NCBI RefSeq assembly: GCF_030161895.1
Contig: NZ_BSVB01000001.1
Span: 3,224,001-3,288,000 of the forward strand
DNA length: 64,000 nt
From: Pseudolysinimonas kribbensis
Lineage (GTDB): Bacteria > Actinomycetota > Actinomycetes > Actinomycetales > Microbacteriaceae
Direction of reading: 5' to 3'
Shown here: one piece after another, positions 61,290 to 64,000 of the stretch
How positions within the stretch are numbered: the first letter of the stretch is position 1
How the letters are laid out: every line of letters begins with the position of its first letter
Made by a program: the position numbers and the translations under genes
Notes under the pieces: model-generated
Seen by the model: the letters and a program-made list of their open reading frames with translations, nothing else
Told to the model about the DNA's origin: nothing
The model's database searches: none

Positions 61290-61815
61290 CTCACCCCGGC
61301 ATCGTCGACGAGCAGCTGCTGCAGTTCGAGGGACGGTGTGACGGCGCCGCCGAAAGGGGCGACGGCCACCCCGCCGACCATGCGCGGCACCGTCGTCAGG
61401 CAGATCTCGTCGATGAGCCCGGCGTCGAGCAGCTGGGCGACGACTGATGGCCCGCCCTCGCAGACGATGCGACCCCCAGCTCGGGCAACCGGTCGAGCAC
61501 CACGTCGCCCGGCCTCAGCCGCGCGGCGCCGGTGTCGCCGCTGCGCGAGAGCACGGCGAGCGGCGTGACCCTCGGCACGAGCTCCGGCTCGGCACGCAGC
61601 GTCGCGGCGCCGACGAGCACGAGGTCCGACTCGGCACGGATGGCCCCCAGCACCCGCCGATCGGCTCCGGTCGTGAGGGAGCGCGAGGTGCCGTCGGGCC
61701 CGGCCGCGCTGCCGTCGAGGCTCACGACGAGGTTGACCCGGACCCAGTCGGCGGCCGGTGCCGCGTACCGGCGGCGGAGCTCGTCGCGATCGGCGGGCAC
61801 CCGGCCGAGGATCAT
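61202..61815 (-). CDS. RibD C-terminal-type dihydrofolate/riboflavin reductase (frameshifted)
   Basis: This is a stand-alone RibD_C reductase of about 204 residues. It has WVRVNLVVSLDGSAAGPDG, VLGAIRAESDLVLVGAATLRAE and, after the break, IVCEGGPSVVAQLLDAGLIDEICLT and PRMVGGVAVAPFGG. The break is in CCCCC at 61473-61477. Some members reduce the pyrimidine in flavin synthesis, others act on F420-like substrates, so the reaction is open. The ATG overlaps the sufE stop by four bases. The last residues overlap the convergent hydrolase and are less certain. Confidence 0.82.
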
Positions 61816-62249
61816 GCGCCGGACTTCTCGCGGACCTGACGCTGGATGCGGCCGAGCATGCCCATCATCCCGCGGATGCGCAGCGGGCTGACGGCCTCGG
61901 TGAGACCCAGGTCGAGCGGGTAGTCGGCGGGCACGCCGAGCACCTCGTCGACCGTGAGCCCGTCGAGCCCCTCGTGCAGGATCGAGGCGAACCCGCGCGT
62001 GGTCGGCGACTCCTTCGGAGCCGTCACGTTGATCCGCACGACGCCGTCCTCGACATCGACGAAGAGGTAGACGGGGGACTGGCACTCGACCACGCGCTCG
62101 AGCAGGTCGGGGTGATCGCGGTAGCGCTCGGACAGCTCCGGCAGCGATTGCGAGAACTCGAGCAGCAACTGCAGTCGCTCACCCTGATCGAGGGCGAGGA
62201 AGTCGTCCTGGATCGCCGCGAGCGATCCCGGGAGCGTCGTCTTCGCCAT
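61812..62249 (-). CDS. sufE: SufE-family sulfur acceptor
   Basis: This 145-residue protein accepts persulfide sulfur from a cysteine desulfurase for Fe-S cluster assembly. It has LLEFSQSLPELSERYR, the active Cys in VVECQSPVYLFV and FASILHEGLDGLTVDEVL. TAGCCT ends six bases before the ATG on the minus strand. The rhodanese-type sulfurtransferase gene lies just upstream, so sulfur handling is clustered here. Confidence 0.9.
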   Translation of the reverse strand: MAKTTLPGSLAAIQDDFLALDQGERLQLLLEFSQSLPELSERYRDHPDLLERVVECQSPVYLFVDVEDGVVRINVTAPKESPTTRGFASILHEGLDGLTVDEVLGVPADYPLDLGLTEAVSPLRIRGMMGMLGRIQRQVREKSGA

Positions 62250-62258
62250 CCCTCGAGG

Positions 62259-63161
62259 CTAGCGCGCGGGCACCTCGCCCGGCTGGTCGCCGCGGACGAT
62301 CGGCACGCGCACGGCGCTGCCCCACTCGGTCCAGGAGCCGTCGTAGTTGCGTACGCCTTCCAGACCGAGCAGGTGGGTCAGCGCGAACCAGGTGTGGCTC
62401 GACCGCTCGCCGATCCGGCAGTAGGCGATGATGCTGTCCCCGGGCCGCAGGCCCACCTCGTCGAGGTAGATGGCGCTGAGCTCCTCGGTCTTCTTGAAAG
62501 TGCCGTCCTCGGCGACGGCCCGGCCCCATGGCACGCTCGCCGCGGTCGGGATGTGGCCGGCACGCAACGCGCCCTCCTCCGGGTAGTCGGGAGCGGTGGT
62601 GCGATCTCCCACGTACTCGGGGGCGGAGCGCACGTCGACGAGCTTCGCGCTTCCGAGGGCGGCGAGCACGTCCTCCTTGTAGGCGCGGATGGGCGCGTCA
62701 TCCCGCTCCACGACGGGGTAGTCGACCGCCGTGGAAGCGGGTGCCTCGGTCGTGTACGCGCGGCCCTCGGCCTCCCACTTGGTGCGGCCGCCGTCGAGCA
62801 GCCGCACGTCCTCGTGCCCGAACAGCGTGAACACCCACAGGGCGTAAGCGGCCCACCAGTTGTTCTTGTCGCCGTAGATCACGACCGTCGTGTCGCGGCC
62901 GATGCCCTTCGAGCCGACGAGCTTCGCGAACGCGGCGCCGTCGATGTAGTCGCGGGCGACCGGGTCGTTGAGGTCGGTGTGCCAGTCGATCTTGACCGCT
63001 CCGGGGATGTGCCCGGTCTCGTACAGCAGCACGTCCTCGTCGGATTCGACGACGACGAGCCCGGGCGTGCCGAGGTGTTCCGCCAGCCAGCCGGTGGTGA
63101 CGAGTCGTTCCGGATGGGCGAACCCCTGCAGTGCGGGATCCTGGTCGCGCTCGACGGTCAT
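62259..63161 (-). CDS. sseA: Thiosulfate/3-mercaptopyruvate sulfurtransferase
   Basis: This is a two-domain rhodanese of 300 residues. The N-terminal, inactive domain has [17 protein letters not shown]; the C-terminal domain has the active-site loop [12 protein letters not shown] with the persulfide Cys near residue 247. It transfers sulfane sulfur to acceptors such as cyanide or thiols. It lies ten bases upstream of sufE, in the same direction. GAGGAGA precedes the ATG. It is intact. Confidence 0.93.
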   Translation of the reverse strand: MTVERDQDPALQGFAHPERLVTTGWLAEHLGTPGLVVVESDEDVLLYETGHIPGAVKIDWHTDLNDPVARDYIDGAAFAKLVGSKGIGRDTTVVIYGDKNNWWAAYALWVFTLFGHEDVRLLDGGRTKWEAEGRAYTTEAPASTAVDYPVVERDDAPIRAYKEDVLAALGSAKLVDVRSAPEYVGDRTTAPDYPEEGALRAGHIPTAASVPWGRAVAEDGTFKKTEELSAIYLDEVGLRPGDSIIAYCRIGERSSHTWFALTHLLGLEGVRNYDGSWTEWGSAVRVPIVRGDQPGEVPAR

Positions 63162-63177
63162 GCTGTCTCCTCGTCAT

Positions 63178-63205
63178 CTAGGCTGGAAGCCGCCTTCCAG
63201 GCTAG
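63178..63205. promoter_or_regulatory. Symmetric divergent promoter/operator between sseA and zapE
   Basis: A 28-base near-perfect inverted repeat (12-base arms, one mismatch, CCGC centre) contains TAGGCT on the plus strand (63179-63184) and TAGCCT on the minus strand (63204-63199). Both predicted start sites fall in the centre, so the two promoters would overlap and may exclude each other. Confidence 0.5.
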
Positions 63206-63271
63206 GACTCGAGCACCCGGCCCGCTGCGAGACCGTAAGAGTTCGACACAGCATCCCTCCCGAAGGACATC

Positions 63272-64000
63272 GTGCAGCAGGTCTCCGTCCCCTCCCTCGT
63301 CGATCGCCTCCCGCAGATGAGCGGCTCCGAACTCGCCGCCTCGCTCGTGCCGCCGCGGCAGTTCGCGAGGGCGACGCTCGAGAACTACGTGCCGGATGCC
63401 GACTATCCCTCGCAGGCGGAGGCGGTCGCGAAGGTGCGGGCGTTCGCGGGCCGCTGGGGCACGCACCGCGGGGAGGCCTGTTCGGCCGTCGCAAGGCCCC
63501 GCAGGGCAAGCCCGGCATCTACCTCGACGGCGGATTCGGCGTGGGCAAGACGCACCTGCTGGCCGCCCTGTGGAAGCTGGCCCCCGGACGCAAGTACTTC
63601 GGCACCTTCATCGAGTACACCGCGCTGGTCGGGGCGCTCGGGTACGCGGGCGCGGTGAAGCTGCTCTCGGGCGCGACCCTGCTGGCGATCGACGAGTTCG
63701 AGCTCGACGACCCCGGCGACACGATGATGATGAGCCGGCTGCTCGGGGAGCTGGTGGCATCCGGAACCCGGATCGCGGCGACTTCGAACACGCCGCCGAA
63801 TGCGCTCGGGGAGGGCCGGTTCGCCGCCGTCGACTTCCTGCGCGAGATCTCGGCGCTGGCGGATCGCTTCGAGATCGTGCGGATCGACGGGCTCGACTAC
63901 CGCCGGCGCGAGATCGAGGGACATGCGATCGCCCTCGACGACACGGCGTTCGAGCAGGAGCTCGGCCAGGCCGCCGCTGCGGGGGCCGCCACGTCCGACG
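63272..64000 (+). CDS. zapE: ZapE/AFG1-type cell-division ATPase (partial, frameshifted)
   Basis: This is an AFG1-like ATPase truncated by the right edge. It starts PSLVDRLPQMSGSELAASLVPPRQF, and after a break in GGGG at 63470-63473 shows GLFGRRKAPQGKPGIYLDGG, Walker A GFGVGKTHLLAAL, Walker B LLAIDEFELDDPG and ATSNTPPNALGEGRF with the sensor Asn. In Escherichia coli ZapE acts on the division ring; the actinobacterial role is less clear. The start is a GTG with GAAGGA upstream. Confidence 0.87.

Overview
The window is very GC-rich and densely packed. Its conserved genes (SepH, DUF3000, DUF3093, DUF3159, DUF3710, DUF4191, DUF4193 and DUF7455 families, MurT/GatD, a GlnR-type glnA operator) are typical of Actinobacteria. 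The overall content best fits a Microbacterium-like member of Microbacteriaceae. That placement is by recognition; no search was run.

Layout. 1-13.7 kb is an accessory glycoside-utilisation island. A divergent alpha/beta hydrolase and a LacI-type repressor lead into a binding protein, two ABC permeases, a GH78 alpha-L-rhamnosidase, a Tat-exported six-hairpin glycosidase and a second GH78 enzyme. LacI-type operators sit at both promoters. 13.8-16.2 kb is a patchwork: alpha/beta hydrolase, phosphoribosyltransferase, the truncated end of a choline-sulfatase-like gene, and an orphan PASTA protein. 16.2-27.2 kb is core metabolism: glnA with a textbook double GlnR site, RDD protein, VOC protein, DUF4191, lipA-lipB, a pseudokinase, sucB, lpdA and pepA. 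27.3-36.3 kb holds a PAC2 protein, an MFS transporter, sigA, a murT-gatD pair, an ATP-grasp enzyme and small proteins. 36.4-44.3 kb holds parE, a carboxylesterase, parC and a phosphodiesterase. 44.3-54.7 kb carries sepH, DUF4193, DUF3093, dut-DUF3710-DUF3159, acnA, dxs and an MFS exporter. 54.8-64 kb carries fadA-fadB, rnd and DUF3000, an alpha/beta hydrolase, sufE with a RibD-C reductase, sseA and a partial zapE. The sigA, dut-cluster, dxs and rnd-DUF3000 set is also neighbouring in Mycobacterium, so this is old actinobacterial synteny.

Two points govern how the annotation should be read. First, more than 20 otherwise intact genes are broken by exactly one missing base, most often within a run of G or C. 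Adding one base per break restores a multiple of three and a continuous conserved protein. I treat these as probable sequencing errors and give whole-gene coordinates. Second, about 18 genes have a TAnnnT hexamer ending 6 or 7 bases before the start codon, the layout of leaderless transcripts.

The most interesting biology is the murT-gatD pair (31.2-33.3 kb). The GatD-like protein lacks both the catalytic Cys and His of a glutamine amidotransferase. Microbacteriaceae have B-type peptidoglycan, in which the D-Glu alpha-carboxyl that MurT/GatD normally amidates instead carries the cross-bridge. The pair may have been repurposed to attach the bridge amino acid.
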